A stretch of DNA of 64,000 nt from Pedobacter nanyangensis. GTDB taxonomy: Bacteria > Bacteroidota > Bacteroidia > Sphingobacteriales > Sphingobacteriaceae. The notes under the pieces were generated by a model, which saw only the letters and a list, made by a program, of their open reading frames with translations, was not told the origin of the DNA and ran no database searches. Below are positions 9,099 to 16,844 of the stretch, one piece after another. The position numbers were made by a program, and so were the translations under genes. The stretch is taken from NCBI RefSeq assembly GCF_003313505.1, contig NZ_QMHO01000001.1:186001-250000 (forward strand). The letters run 5' to 3'. Every line of letters starts with the position of its first letter. The first letter of the stretch is position 1.

Positions 9099-11096
9099 CT
9101 ATTGTTGTACCAAATGTTGTAGATCAGGGTCATTCTTGATGCGTTCCATTTCACTCTCCACGATATGAACAATGTCTAATTTTATCTGACGGTAATTGTT
9201 ATCAATATCCCGTTTCATATTATCTACTCCGTTTTCATCGACAAAGGATAAAATTTCGGGTATCTTCTGATACGCTTTGGTTTCGGTAGCAACCTTTTCA
9301 TTATCAACCACGATTTCCGCATGAAATATTTTTTGCTCTATACGTTCGTCGAAGTTATCGGAAACAGCACCCACGAACATACCTTGTGTAAGGGTACTGA
9401 TTTTTGAAGCCGGAATAAGGCTGTCTAATTGGGTTGAAATGGAAGTAGATTTATCATTACGATTAATCGTCATACTCTGCCGTTTTTGTAAAACTTTTCC
9501 GAAACGTTCTGATAAATTTTTCGCTGTTTCGCCTACGACCTGACCGCTAAAAATATTACCAACTGTGTTCTGAATTACCTTACTTTCTTTGTCGCCATAA
9601 TCACGTATTAATTGACTAAAATCTTGAAAACCAAGGCATACAGATACGAAATTACTTCTCGCAGTTGCGATGAGTTGGTCAAGTCCCCTGAAATAAATTG
9701 TGGGCAATTCGTCTATGATAACCGAGCTTTTAAGCTGTCCTTTTTTATTGATTAATTTTACAATTCGGGAGTTATATAAACCCAAAGCTGCTGAGTAAAT
9801 ATTTTGTCTATCGGGGTTGTTTCCGACACACAAAATTTTAGGCTCTTTTGGGTTGTTGATGTCTAAAGAAAAATCGTCGCCTGTCATAACCCAATAGAGT
9901 TGTGGCGAAATCATTCTCGACAAAGGGATTTTGGCAGAAGCAATCTGACCTTGTAATTGATCTTGTGCTCCGCCTTGCCAGGCATCCATGAAGGGCGACA
10001 AATAATTTTCCAATTCGGGATAAGAGGTCAGAATGGTAAATACATCAGCGTATTTCTTATTCAGCAACTCAATAGCATGGGGAAAGGTACAGAACTTACC
10101 ATTTTCGTAGATTTTAAGAAACCAGATAATGGCTGCCAACAATATAATTGGCGACTCGACGAAAAAATCCCCTTGCTTCTGTATCCACGACCTGTTAAGG
10201 TTTAGCATGATCGTATATGCCGCTTCGTAGGCATCGGATATGTCCGTCATAAAGCCGGGATTAAGCGGATTGCAACGGTGGCTCTTGCGTGGGTCGTCAA
10301 AATTTATCACATAAAATTTGGGCTGTACTTTGTACTTATCCCTGTTCTTCAATAAGTGGTTGTAGGCAATGGTAGAAAGGTCATCGAATTTGAAGTCATA
10401 GATGTACATGGAGAACCCTTTCTCAATCTGTTGCTTGATGTAGTTGTTTACGATTGCATACGATTTACCGGAACCCGGAGTTCCTAACACGATCGTTGCC
10501 CGAAAGGGATTCACAATGTTAATCCAGCCGTTGTTCCACTTGCCTTTGTAATAGAACTTCGTGGGAAGATTGACAGAATATTCGTTTTCCATCAGCTTGG
10601 TTTCCTGCTGAAAACTCTCATTTTCATTATTGAAAACGTCGTCCATCAGGTTGTTGTTGAGTAAACGGTGCATCCACACACCCGCCATCAATAAGGCAAT
10701 ATAACCGCCCGCCATCGTAAGGATATAAAGGAATGTTCCGGCAACTGGCGACAGCTTTAAGAGTGGCGTATTGAGAAAGAATAACACAAATCCAATACCC
10801 AACGCCACATAAATTTTAGACCATGTTATTTTTTCATTTTTTACGCCTTTTGTTCCCAGACAGCTTAAAGCCAACAATACCAAAGCGAACACTTTGGTAT
10901 ATAACGTATGTTCAAAAAGTCCTGCCGTCCGGTTGAAATTCCCTAATATCTTATTGATGATTTCTAATGTCCAGCCACGTTCTAAAAAGAAAGTGTAGCA
11001 AAACCAATAAAGGTGCATCAGTACCAAAAGGATACTTACTGCCCGCATAAAAGCCATTATCTTGGCTAAGCCTCTTAAATCGTCTTCTCCCTGCAT
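9099..11096 (-). CDS. Conjugative coupling protein, VirD4/TraG type (YWFCY domain)
   Basis: A 665-residue membrane ATPase that would bring the relaxase-DNA complex to the mating channel. Residues 30-34 are the YWFCY signature of Bacteroidota coupling proteins; four membrane segments lie within 1-145. The Walker A motif is GTPGSGKS at 205-212 and Walker B is SVIIDELP at about 458-465. It ends in a charged helical tail. Family members are also annotated as MobC or TraG. It is separated from the mobilisation genes by a FabH-like cargo gene, all on the minus strand. A paired GCCAAACAC-type motif at 11,159-11,191 lies about 95 bases upstream of its start and may be its operator. Confidence 0.92.
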   Translation of the reverse strand: MQGEDDLRGLAKIMAFMRAVSILLVLMHLYWFCYTFFLERGWTLEIINKILGNFNRTAGLFEHTLYTKVFALVLLALSCLGTKGVKNEKITWSKIYVALGIGFVLFFLNTPLLKLSPVAGTFLYILTMAGGYIALLMAGVWMHRLLNNNLMDDVFNNENESFQQETKLMENEYSVNLPTKFYYKGKWNNGWINIVNPFRATIVLGTPGSGKSYAIVNNYIKQQIEKGFSMYIYDFKFDDLSTIAYNHLLKNRDKYKVQPKFYVINFDDPRKSHRCNPLNPGFMTDISDAYEAAYTIMLNLNRSWIQKQGDFFVESPIILLAAIIWFLKIYENGKFCTFPHAIELLNKKYADVFTILTSYPELENYLSPFMDAWQGGAQDQLQGQIASAKIPLSRMISPQLYWVMTGDDFSLDINNPKEPKILCVGNNPDRQNIYSAALGLYNSRIVKLINKKGQLKSSVIIDELPTIYFRGLDQLIATARSNFVSVCLGFQDFSQLIRDYGDKESKVIQNTVGNIFSGQVVGETAKNLSERFGKVLQKRQSMTINRNDKSTSISTQLDSLIPASKISTLTQGMFVGAVSDNFDERIEQKIFHAEIVVDNEKVATETKAYQKIPEILSFVDENGVDNMKRDIDNNYRQIKLDIVHIVESEMERIKNDPDLQHLVQQ

Positions 11097-11158
11097 TTGA
11101 AAAATTTTAAATGTTCGGGCGTGAATTTATAGGCTGTATAGCGTGTCTATAAGAATAT

Positions 11159-11191
11159 GGCACTCAATGGCGGTGCGTGGCGGTGTTTGGC
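11159..11191 (-). promoter_or_regulatory. Paired ICE motif upstream of the coupling-protein gene
   Basis: On the minus strand this reads GCCAAACACCGCC (11,191-11,179) and, 20 bases on, GCCATTGAGTGCC (11,171-11,159), with a third related unit GCCACGCACCGCC between them. It matches the 20-bp-phased motif seen at 14,619, 17,009, 18,130 and 29,798. It lies about 95 bases before the start codon of the coupling-protein gene, in the same orientation relative to its gene as the other sites. Role unknown; an operator is the simplest reading. Confidence 0.5.
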
Positions 11192-11244
11192 TGAATAGTA
11201 CAGTTTACAATCAATCGAAATTATTATCCTGAGTTCTGTTTATT

Positions 11245-12303
11245 TTATGCCTTATAAACAAACGCATTGATATTCATTCCCGCACCTACCGAAGCAAACA
11301 AAACTATATCTCCTTTTTTAATAGAATGTTCAGGTAACTCTCCTCTTTTAATCATCGCAAGTAGAGAGGGAATTGTTGCTACACTGCTGTTTCCGAGCTT
11401 CTGAATAACCATAGGCATTATGTCTTTGGGAACTGCTGCATCGTATAACCTGTAAAACCGTTTAAGAATAGCTTCGTCCATTTTTTTATTAGCCTGATGA
11501 ATAATGATTTTATCCAATTGGTTAATGGAAAATCCGCTGCTATCAAGGCATTCTTTCATAGCAATAGGAACACGCAAAATGGCAAATTCATAGATTTTTC
11601 TGCCGTTCATCTTGATGTATCGTATATCAGGACAACTCTCATTAGAGTACGATTTACCAAAGTGCAGATAGTCTTTTTCTTCTGAGGTAAACGAACCCGA
11701 TATGTGCGATTGGATTCCCGATTCATCATTGCTGATTTCCAATATGGCAGCACCTGCTCCGTCTGCATAAATCATGCTATCCCTGTCATGGATATCTACT
11801 ACTCGGGAAAGGGTTTCTGCTCCGATAATCAGGCATCGTTTAGCAATACCCGATTTAATAAAAGCATTAGCTTGTATCATTCCCTCAATCCACCCTGGGC
11901 ATCCGAACACTATATCGTAAGCAACACAAAAATTGTTTTTTATCTTCAAAAGATGCTTGACCCTCGAAGCGAGGCTCGGAACCATATCGGACTGCACCGT
12001 TCCGAAACGCACATCGCCAAAATTATGGGCAAAAATGATGTAATCCAAAGTTTCAGGATCAATCCCCGAGTCCTTAATTGCGGATTTCGCAGCGAAAAAG
12101 CCCAGGTCAGAAGCTACCTGTTCTTTTGTAGCATAACGCCTTTCTTCAATGCCTGTAATTTCTTTCAGCTTATTGATAATTGTTGCGTTGTCATGTGTTA
12201 GAGCCAGTCCGTTTTCGTCAAGGAAATGATGTTTATCAAAAAACAGGTTGGTAATCGTTTGTGAAGGTACATAATTACCCGCACCAATAATTTTACTCTT
12301 CAT
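11245..12303 (-). CDS. 3-oxoacyl-ACP synthase III (FabH)-like enzyme, ICE cargo
   Basis: A 352-residue thiolase-fold ketosynthase. The FabH catalytic triad is intact: C135 (FGCPGWIEGM), H269 (IIHQANKKMDE) and N305 (LGNSSVATIPSL), and the glycine-rich C-terminal loop FASVGAGMNINAF is present. FabH condenses a primer acyl-CoA with malonyl-ACP. Because the gene lies between the coupling protein and the relaxase of an ICE and is not beside other fatty-acid genes, it is probably an accessory copy with a specialised primer rather than the housekeeping enzyme. Its upstream region (12,371-12,470) is a diverged copy of the efflux-operon promoter, suggesting shared control. Confidence 0.9.
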   Translation of the reverse strand: MKSKIIGAGNYVPSQTITNLFFDKHHFLDENGLALTHDNATIINKLKEITGIEERRYATKEQVASDLGFFAAKSAIKDSGIDPETLDYIIFAHNFGDVRFGTVQSDMVPSLASRVKHLLKIKNNFCVAYDIVFGCPGWIEGMIQANAFIKSGIAKRCLIIGAETLSRVVDIHDRDSMIYADGAGAAILEISNDESGIQSHISGSFTSEEKDYLHFGKSYSNESCPDIRYIKMNGRKIYEFAILRVPIAMKECLDSSGFSINQLDKIIIHQANKKMDEAILKRFYRLYDAAVPKDIMPMVIQKLGNSSVATIPSLLAMIKRGELPEHSIKKGDIVLFASVGAGMNINAFVYKA

Positions 12304-12370
12304 TGTTATTTCTTCTTGTGATGCACTTCCTCATCCCTTTTTTTCCAACATTTGCAATCATTACATATTC

Positions 12371-12470
12371 TTGGCAAAATTAGTTTGGGCAGTAAAGTGT
12401 ATCGCAGTAAAAGAAGCTGAATAGCGGATATCTGCTGTTCAATCGTAATATATCAGTTTAAACGGTTTTT
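12371..12470 (-). promoter_or_regulatory. Putative regulated promoter of the FabH-like gene (copy B of a duplicated element)
   Basis: Aligns ungapped with 7,931-8,030 (constant offset of 4,440). It keeps a TAATTTTG box (minus strand, 12,375-12,382) and an inverted repeat GAATAGC-8 nt-GCTGTTC (12,419-12,440). The arms differ from copy A at several bases yet remain complementary with one G-T wobble, which argues that the symmetry is selected. The remainder of 12,304-12,581 shows nothing recognisable. Confidence 0.5.
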
Positions 12471-12581
12471 TGGATATTACTCTTTTTAAATCCAATCCCC
12501 AGAGTGAGCGATAGCGGTATAAATGACCTCTTATAAAATGGAGGTCTTGGTATTATCCATATTTATATTGTGGTGTATGAG

Positions 12582-13010
12582 TTATTGCATTCTCCTTTTT
12601 TTTCTTTTCTTCATTCTATTAGCAAACTGTTGTTCCTCATGATCCTCGCCCTGGGCTTCAGGAATAAGCAAACCGCCAAAGGCTTCGATTAAACCGTCTT
12701 CATGTTTTTCCTTAGTATCCAGAAAGTCGAACAAATGATGCGGTTCTTCCGTGGGTAGATCCTCATCCTTTAAATGGGATATCTTTGCCTGTGGTTCATC
12801 ATGTTCTTTTATTTCCGGTCTGATGTTGTTGTTCCAGTAGTCATTAAATGTATTGGCAGAAAGCTCCTTACCCAAGCGAGAACCATTCCAGACCGTTTTG
12901 GAATTGTGATCGATGAATGTAATACCGTAGATCCGTCCTACATCATTACGCCGTACCATTACCTGAATGCCCTGCTCGGCTAAGTTTTTTTTTAAATTTC
13001 GATTCATCAA
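12582..13010 (-). pseudogene. C-terminal part of the MobB relaxase, out of frame
   Basis: This reading frame encodes the expected tail of the relaxase: NLAEQGIQVMVRRNDVGRIYGITF, then DHNSKTVWNGSRLGKELSAN and a charged C-terminus rich in Lys and Arg. It has no ATG-led start of its own with a sensible N-terminus. It joins the upstream relaxase frame at a run of nine A residues (coding strand, 12,993-12,985), needing a -1 shift to continue. It is therefore a disrupted 3' part of one gene, a homopolymer sequencing error, or the product of slippage at the A run. Confidence 0.75.
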
Positions 13011-13869
13011 CCGTTGTTTTTAGGGCAATGTTAATGGCGGCTTTGAGTGTCTGTTTGGTGGGATGGTCTTTCAATGCCAATTTGCATTTCGCAAAATGCA
13101 ATTCCAAAGCGGGTAACCCTGCGTTTTTTCCGAACAGGGAAGCCTTGAACGGATGCCCGGCTCTTTCTCCCTTTTCATTCAACGGGATGTACAATAACCC
13201 CTGTTTCATTTTTCCCTGCAATTCGCCCTCCACTTTCTCCGTAGTAATATGGAAGAGGGATAGCAAGGCATTATACTCTCCCAAAGTTTGATATTGATAG
13301 TAATTGGGCAGGTGTCGGACAACCGAAGCGATCTGGCTTTTTACATCGCCAGCCCGATAATCCACCGGACGAAACACCTTATCATTTTGCTGATGCTCTT
13401 TGTTTGTTGCGGGTACTAAATGGTGTTGCTTTTCGAGTTCACGGCACACTTTCATTGATCGCATTTTCTCGAATTTGTCCGAAATCTTTACACCGTTTTC
13501 GTCCACGCATACCGATACGATATGGATATGGCTACGGTCAATATCTGTGTGTTTGAATACCACAAAAGGCTGTTCGCCGTACCCCATTTCACGCATATAC
13601 TGTTCCGCAATTTCCCTGAACTTGTCATCGCTTACCTTATCCTTTGGGTCGGGATTGAGCGAGATATGCAGGGTATGATATTCCGTATTGCGATTTGCGA
13701 TTAAGTAGGGTTCAAAAGATTGGGTCAACTGTGCTACGGTATATTCTCCGTTTGGTGTCTCAATTATCTTATGGGCAAGGAGAATTTGCCCATTTTCCTT
13801 TTCCACTTTGAGGTTATTGTATGACAATGCACCATATAAATTACTGCTTCTTCCGATTTTTGCGATCAT
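12946..13869 (-). CDS. mobB: Relaxase / mobilisation nuclease (MobB), N-terminal catalytic part
   Basis: A 307-residue reading frame with the relaxase domain that nicks oriT and stays bound to the transferred strand. The metal-binding HUH-type motif is HTDIDRSHIHIV (H107, H114, H116), preceded by HTLHISLNPDP; candidate catalytic tyrosines are near the N-terminus (LYGALSYN). MOBP-type affinity is inferred from this pattern. The last ten residues (KKLSRAGHSGNGTA region) are out-of-frame sequence after an A9 run; the true tail is encoded at 12,582-13,010. Its start overlaps the MobA gene by 29 bases. Confidence 0.88.
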   Translation of the reverse strand: MIAKIGRSSNLYGALSYNNLKVEKENGQILLAHKIIETPNGEYTVAQLTQSFEPYLIANRNTEYHTLHISLNPDPKDKVSDDKFREIAEQYMREMGYGEQPFVVFKHTDIDRSHIHIVSVCVDENGVKISDKFEKMRSMKVCRELEKQHHLVPATNKEHQQNDKVFRPVDYRAGDVKSQIASVVRHLPNYYQYQTLGEYNALLSLFHITTEKVEGELQGKMKQGLLYIPLNEKGERAGHPFKASLFGKNAGLPALELHFAKCKLALKDHPTKQTLKAAINIALKTTVDESKFKKKLSRAGHSGNGTA

Positions 13870-14308
13870 TGTTTATGCTGTTTTTCAGATATTTTGCTTC
13901 AAATTCTTCGGTCAACTCCATAATTTTTTGGCATAAAATGACCATTTCCAATGTCTGTTTTTCTAATTTGTAAAGGAAAGCGGCAGCTTTTTTCTCCGAA
14001 AAATTGCGGTACAACAGCTTTACGATCTGGTTATAATTCACACCTATGGAGCGGAACTGACTGTGAAACGAGGTCAATCGCATATAGTAATCAACTGTTC
14101 CTTTGTCAATCTGAACCGACTTCATTTCATTTCCGAATAGTTGCGAAATGATAAATTTTGCCTTATTGGGCATTCCCGATGCTTCAAAAAGCGATAATAA
14201 TTTAGCGTTTTCCTCGTCTGTCAAACGGAAAACGTGGCGGTGGGTGCTGGGATTGAGCTTTGGCTTACGACCGCCCTTATGCTGTTTCTGTTTGTTGTTC
14301 TCGTTCAT
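13841..14308 (-). CDS. mobA: Mobilisation accessory protein MobA
   Basis: A 155-residue basic protein (from the ATG at 14,308; an in-frame GTG lies just before it). It has a KGGRKPKLNPSTHRHVFRLTDEENAKLLSLFEASG segment typical of ribbon-helix-helix relaxosome proteins, followed by a helical stretch (FHSQFRSIGVNYNQIVKLL) found in Bacteroidota MobA/MobC-like proteins. It would bind oriT and help the relaxase encoded immediately downstream with which it overlaps. The probable oriT lies just upstream, at 14,373-14,472. Confidence 0.85.
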   Translation of the reverse strand: MNENNKQKQHKGGRKPKLNPSTHRHVFRLTDEENAKLLSLFEASGMPNKAKFIISQLFGNEMKSVQIDKGTVDYYMRLTSFHSQFRSIGVNYNQIVKLLYRNFSEKKAAAFLYKLEKQTLEMVILCQKIMELTEEFEAKYLKNSINNDRKNRKKQ

Positions 14309-14372
14309 CACAAATCCATTTTTAATTCATACGAAAAGCCGACTTCGGAGGTCTTTTTCTGCTCCCTGCAAG

Positions 14373-14429
14373 GGCAAGTTGTTTTGAGGCACTAAACTCG
14401 GTTTCGAGTGCCTCAAAACACAACTTGCC
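14373..14429. other. Large imperfect hairpin, candidate oriT element
   Basis: Inverted repeat with a left arm at 14,373-14,393 and right arm at 14,407-14,429, complementary except for a two-base bulge, with a 13-base loop. A second small hairpin TCCGCC-A6-GGCGGA lies at 14,455-14,472. The position immediately upstream of mobA/mobB is where Bacteroidota mobile elements carry oriT. The nic site cannot be located by eye. Confidence 0.5.
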
Positions 14430-14618
14430 GTGTTCTGTTGAACACAAAAATCCGTCCGCCAAAAAAGGCGGAACCGGATTAAATGTAACAGGGAAAAACG
14501 GCTCGATGCCGTTCCCGTTACCCTCCGATTTGTCAAAAGTCTTTTGCATAAATCCGTTAATAAAAATTATTGTACAAAGTAAAGCCCTGTTTACGAAAGC
14601 ATTGTGCTGTATAGCAGT

Positions 14619-14651
14619 GCCAAACACTGCCTTTGAACGCCAAACACTGCC
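14619..14651 (+). promoter_or_regulatory. Paired GCCAAACACTGCC motif (best copy)
   Basis: Two identical 13-mers GCCAAACACTGCC at 14,619-14,631 and 14,639-14,651, exactly 20 bases apart, separated by TTTGAAC. This is the most perfect of five occurrences in the ICE. It lies between the candidate oriT and the centromere-like stretch before parA. Confidence 0.55.
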
Positions 14652-14689
14652 ACATTAATAAACTCCTTTGTTTATCTCTTTTTATTTGT

Positions 14690-15050
14690 ACCAACAAAAG
14701 GAAGTAAGTGTATAGATAGTTATGTAGGTAACAACATAAGTACCTAACTACCGAAGTAAGTAATCAAGCAAACAGGTACATAGAAAAGTACCTGTTCAGA
14801 TACCTGGTTATGTTGTTCTGTATGCACAAGTGCAAGTATTCAGGTAAGTAGGTCTGCTTGTACAAATCTACTTATCTGCCTACCGATGTAGGCGTGTATT
14901 CAAGTACATAGATAGGTTGGTCTATGGGTAAATAATTACGTACGTAAATAAATCGGTGCATAGCAACATACTTAAATACAGAGGTGTCTATCTGCGGACA
15001 TAAGCATTTACGCATAATAGGTAATGGAGTATATAAATAATTAAATAAAT
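14690..15050. repeat. Dense array of short GTAGGTA/TACCTA-type repeats before parA
   Basis: About 350 bases filled with variants of AGGTA, TACCT, AAGTA and GTACAT on both strands. Clear units include AACAGGTAC-8 nt-GTACCTGTT (14,771-14,796, perfect 9-bp arms), the palindrome TTACGTACGTAA (14,936-14,947) and AAGTAG/CTACTT around 14,840-14,870. No convincing gene is present. The place directly before parA suggests a partition centromere (parS-like) or a regulatory region, but no known consensus was recognised. Confidence 0.45.
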
Positions 15051-15056
15051 AGAGAT

Positions 15057-15824
15057 ATGAGTACAAAACACAAAACAGTATTTATCGCCTTTTCTTCTCA
15101 AAAAGGCGGTGTCGGCAAAAGTACATTCACCACACTTGCTGCAAGTACCCTGCATTATCGTTTAGGTTATAATGTAGCCGTATTTGATACGGATTTTCCA
15201 CAGCACAGCCTGATGAAAATGAAAGAACGTGACCTTAAAATGGTAATGGGAAACGAAGCCCTGAAGAAACAGGCGTATAATCAATTTATGACCATAAACA
15301 AAAAGGCGTATGAGATTATACAGCACGGGGCTGATAGTGTATTAGAAAAAGCCCAGGAATATGTAAACGCTTCTCCTGTTCCGATTGATGTTATATTCTT
15401 CGATTTACCCGGAACCGTGAACACACCCGGCATTCTTAAAGCGTTGGCAGGAATGCACCACATTTTTACTCCCATCACGGCAGACCGTGTGGTAATGGAA
15501 AGTACGCTTGTTTTTACACAACTTTTAAAGGACGTGATTATGAAACAAGGTGAAACTTCCATTAAAACAATTAACCTGTTTTGGAACCAAGTGGACGGCA
15601 GGGAAAGTACACCATTATATGAGGTATATAACAGCCTTATCCGCCAATTAGGATTAAGCCTGATGCAGAGCCAAATCAAGAGCAGTACACGCTTTCGTAA
15701 AGAAAGCGAAGTGAACAGCAAAACCGTTTTCCGCTCCACGCTATTGCCTCCCGACAAACGGTTGATGAAAACCTGTCAGTTAAACCTGTTTATGAACGAA
15801 TTTTTAAAAATCATTCAATTATAA
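15057..15824 (+). CDS. traA: ParA-family ATPase (TraA of Bacteroidota ICEs)
   Basis: A 255-residue P-loop ATPase of the MinD/ParA group. The deviant Walker A motif is KGGVGKS at 16-22 (SSQKGGVGKSTFTTL); switch regions are visible as VFDTDFPQHS and DVIFFDLPGT. The family moves or positions DNA and, in ICEs, is encoded at the head of the transfer operon where it is called TraA. It starts an all-plus-strand run (15,057-27,737). The repeat-rich stretch just upstream may be its DNA partner. No ParB gene is next to it. Confidence 0.9.
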   Translation: MSTKHKTVFIAFSSQKGGVGKSTFTTLAASTLHYRLGYNVAVFDTDFPQHSLMKMKERDLKMVMGNEALKKQAYNQFMTINKKAYEIIQHGADSVLEKAQEYVNASPVPIDVIFFDLPGTVNTPGILKALAGMHHIFTPITADRVVMESTLVFTQLLKDVIMKQGETSIKTINLFWNQVDGRESTPLYEVYNSLIRQLGLSLMQSQIKSSTRFRKESEVNSKTVFRSTLLPPDKRLMKTCQLNLFMNEFLKIIQL

Positions 15825-15829
15825 GCCCT

Positions 15830-16273
15830 ATGGAAAAAGGAAACAAGAAAAGGGTTACTCCCGATATAAACGAAGAACTTATGATGAGCCTTATGGTGGA
15901 TGGTATCAAAAAGGATGGCATAAAACTACCTCCTGAGCCCGTAAAAGAACCCAAAAAGGAAAGTGAAGTTGAGGAAACAAAACAACAGGCTGACCGAAAC
16001 AAAGTCACGGTTAGAGAAAAGAACAGAACAAGGCGAAACGCTGAAACCGATTACGAAAATATCTTTTTCAAAAAAACCGACACCAATGCCCGTGACGGAA
16101 AAACGGTCTATATACGACCGGAATTTCATGAAAAGCTGACACGCATTATTCAGGTGATTGGCGAAGATAAGATTAGTATATACGCTTATCTGGACAATCT
16201 GCTGGACTACCATTTTCAGGAATTTGGCGAACAGATTACCAAGAGCTATAACGACAAGTATAAACCCATTTAA
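15830..16273 (+). CDS. DUF3408 protein (TraB/TraC-like), paralogue 1
   Basis: 147 residues. A charged, probably disordered N-terminus (about 1-80) precedes the DUF3408 core: VYIRPEFHEKLTRIIQVIGEDKISIYAYLDNLLDYHF. The fold is likely ribbon-helix-helix-like, so DNA binding is possible. It ends with YKPI, as do the next two genes. It begins five bases after parA. The first of three tandem paralogues in this operon. Confidence 0.85.
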   Translation: MEKGNKKRVTPDINEELMMSLMVDGIKKDGIKLPPEPVKEPKKESEVEETKQQADRNKVTVREKNRTRRNAETDYENIFFKKTDTNARDGKTVYIRPEFHEKLTRIIQVIGEDKISIYAYLDNLLDYHFQEFGEQITKSYNDKYKPI

Positions 16274-16284
16274 TAATTGGAGAT

Positions 16285-16557
16285 ATGGAAAAGAGCAATA
16301 AAGCGACCAGAGCAAAGAAGACAAACAAATCGTATTCTTCTAAATTCCTTAAAAGGAACACACTGAAAGGAAGAGGCGATAAATCTATTTATGTCCGTCC
16401 CGAATACCACGAAAGGCTTACCCGGATAGTGAAGATTATCGGTGCGGGAGAAATCCCATTGTACGCCTATTTGGATAATATCTTAAAGCACCATTTTGAG
16501 TTGCATTCCGAAGAAATTCTCGAAGATTATAACAAGAATAATAAACCTATTCTATAA
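16285..16557 (+). CDS. DUF3408 protein, paralogue 2
   Basis: 90 residues with the DUF3408 core IYVRPEYHERLTRIVKIIGAGEIPLYAYLDNILKHHFE and C-terminal NKPIL. The N-terminus is short and basic (KATRAKKTNKS), unlike the long acidic-basic one of paralogue 1. Gap to the previous gene is 11 bases. Function unknown; presumed DNA-binding accessory of transfer. Confidence 0.85.
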   Translation: MEKSNKATRAKKTNKSYSSKFLKRNTLKGRGDKSIYVRPEYHERLTRIVKIIGAGEIPLYAYLDNILKHHFELHSEEILEDYNKNNKPIL

Positions 16558-16562
16558 AGTAT

Positions 16563-16841
16563 TTGATTATGAAAAATTTATTTAAGAAAAAGACACAACC
16601 TAAAAGCACCGCACAATATAGTGCCCGGTTTTTAGCCAATCGGTTTCCATCGGGGCGTAACGGCAAGGTGGTTTACATACGCCCTGAATACCACGAAAGA
16701 TTGCTCCGTATTGTACAAGTAACAAGGGAGGAAAAAACAACGCTCTACTCATACATTGACAATATTCTTGAACACCACTTCAAGGAGTTCGGGGAAGATA
16801 TTACAGATTATTTCAACGACCATTTTAAACCCATTTTATAA
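16563..16841 (+). CDS. DUF3408 protein, paralogue 3
   Basis: 92 residues with the same core, VYIRPEYHERLLRIVQVTREEKTTLYSYIDNILEHHF, ending FKPIL. It follows paralogue 2 by five bases and precedes traD by three. Three tandem diverged copies suggest hetero-oligomer formation or different DNA targets; this is inference. Confidence 0.85.
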   Translation: MIMKNLFKKKTQPKSTAQYSARFLANRFPSGRNGKVVYIRPEYHERLLRIVQVTREEKTTLYSYIDNILEHHFKEFGEDITDYFNDHFKPIL

Positions 16842-16844
16842 GCT

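Noticed and set aside
14322..14627. Reading frames of 69 and 101 residues on the minus strand around the candidate oriT
   Set aside because: They run through the hairpins and the motif pair, have no plausible start context and no protein-like composition; the region is better explained as non-coding transfer DNA.
14872..15066. 64-residue reading frame on the minus strand before parA
   Set aside because: Rich in Tyr and Leu because of the repeat composition and overlaps parA; no domain, no operon partner.
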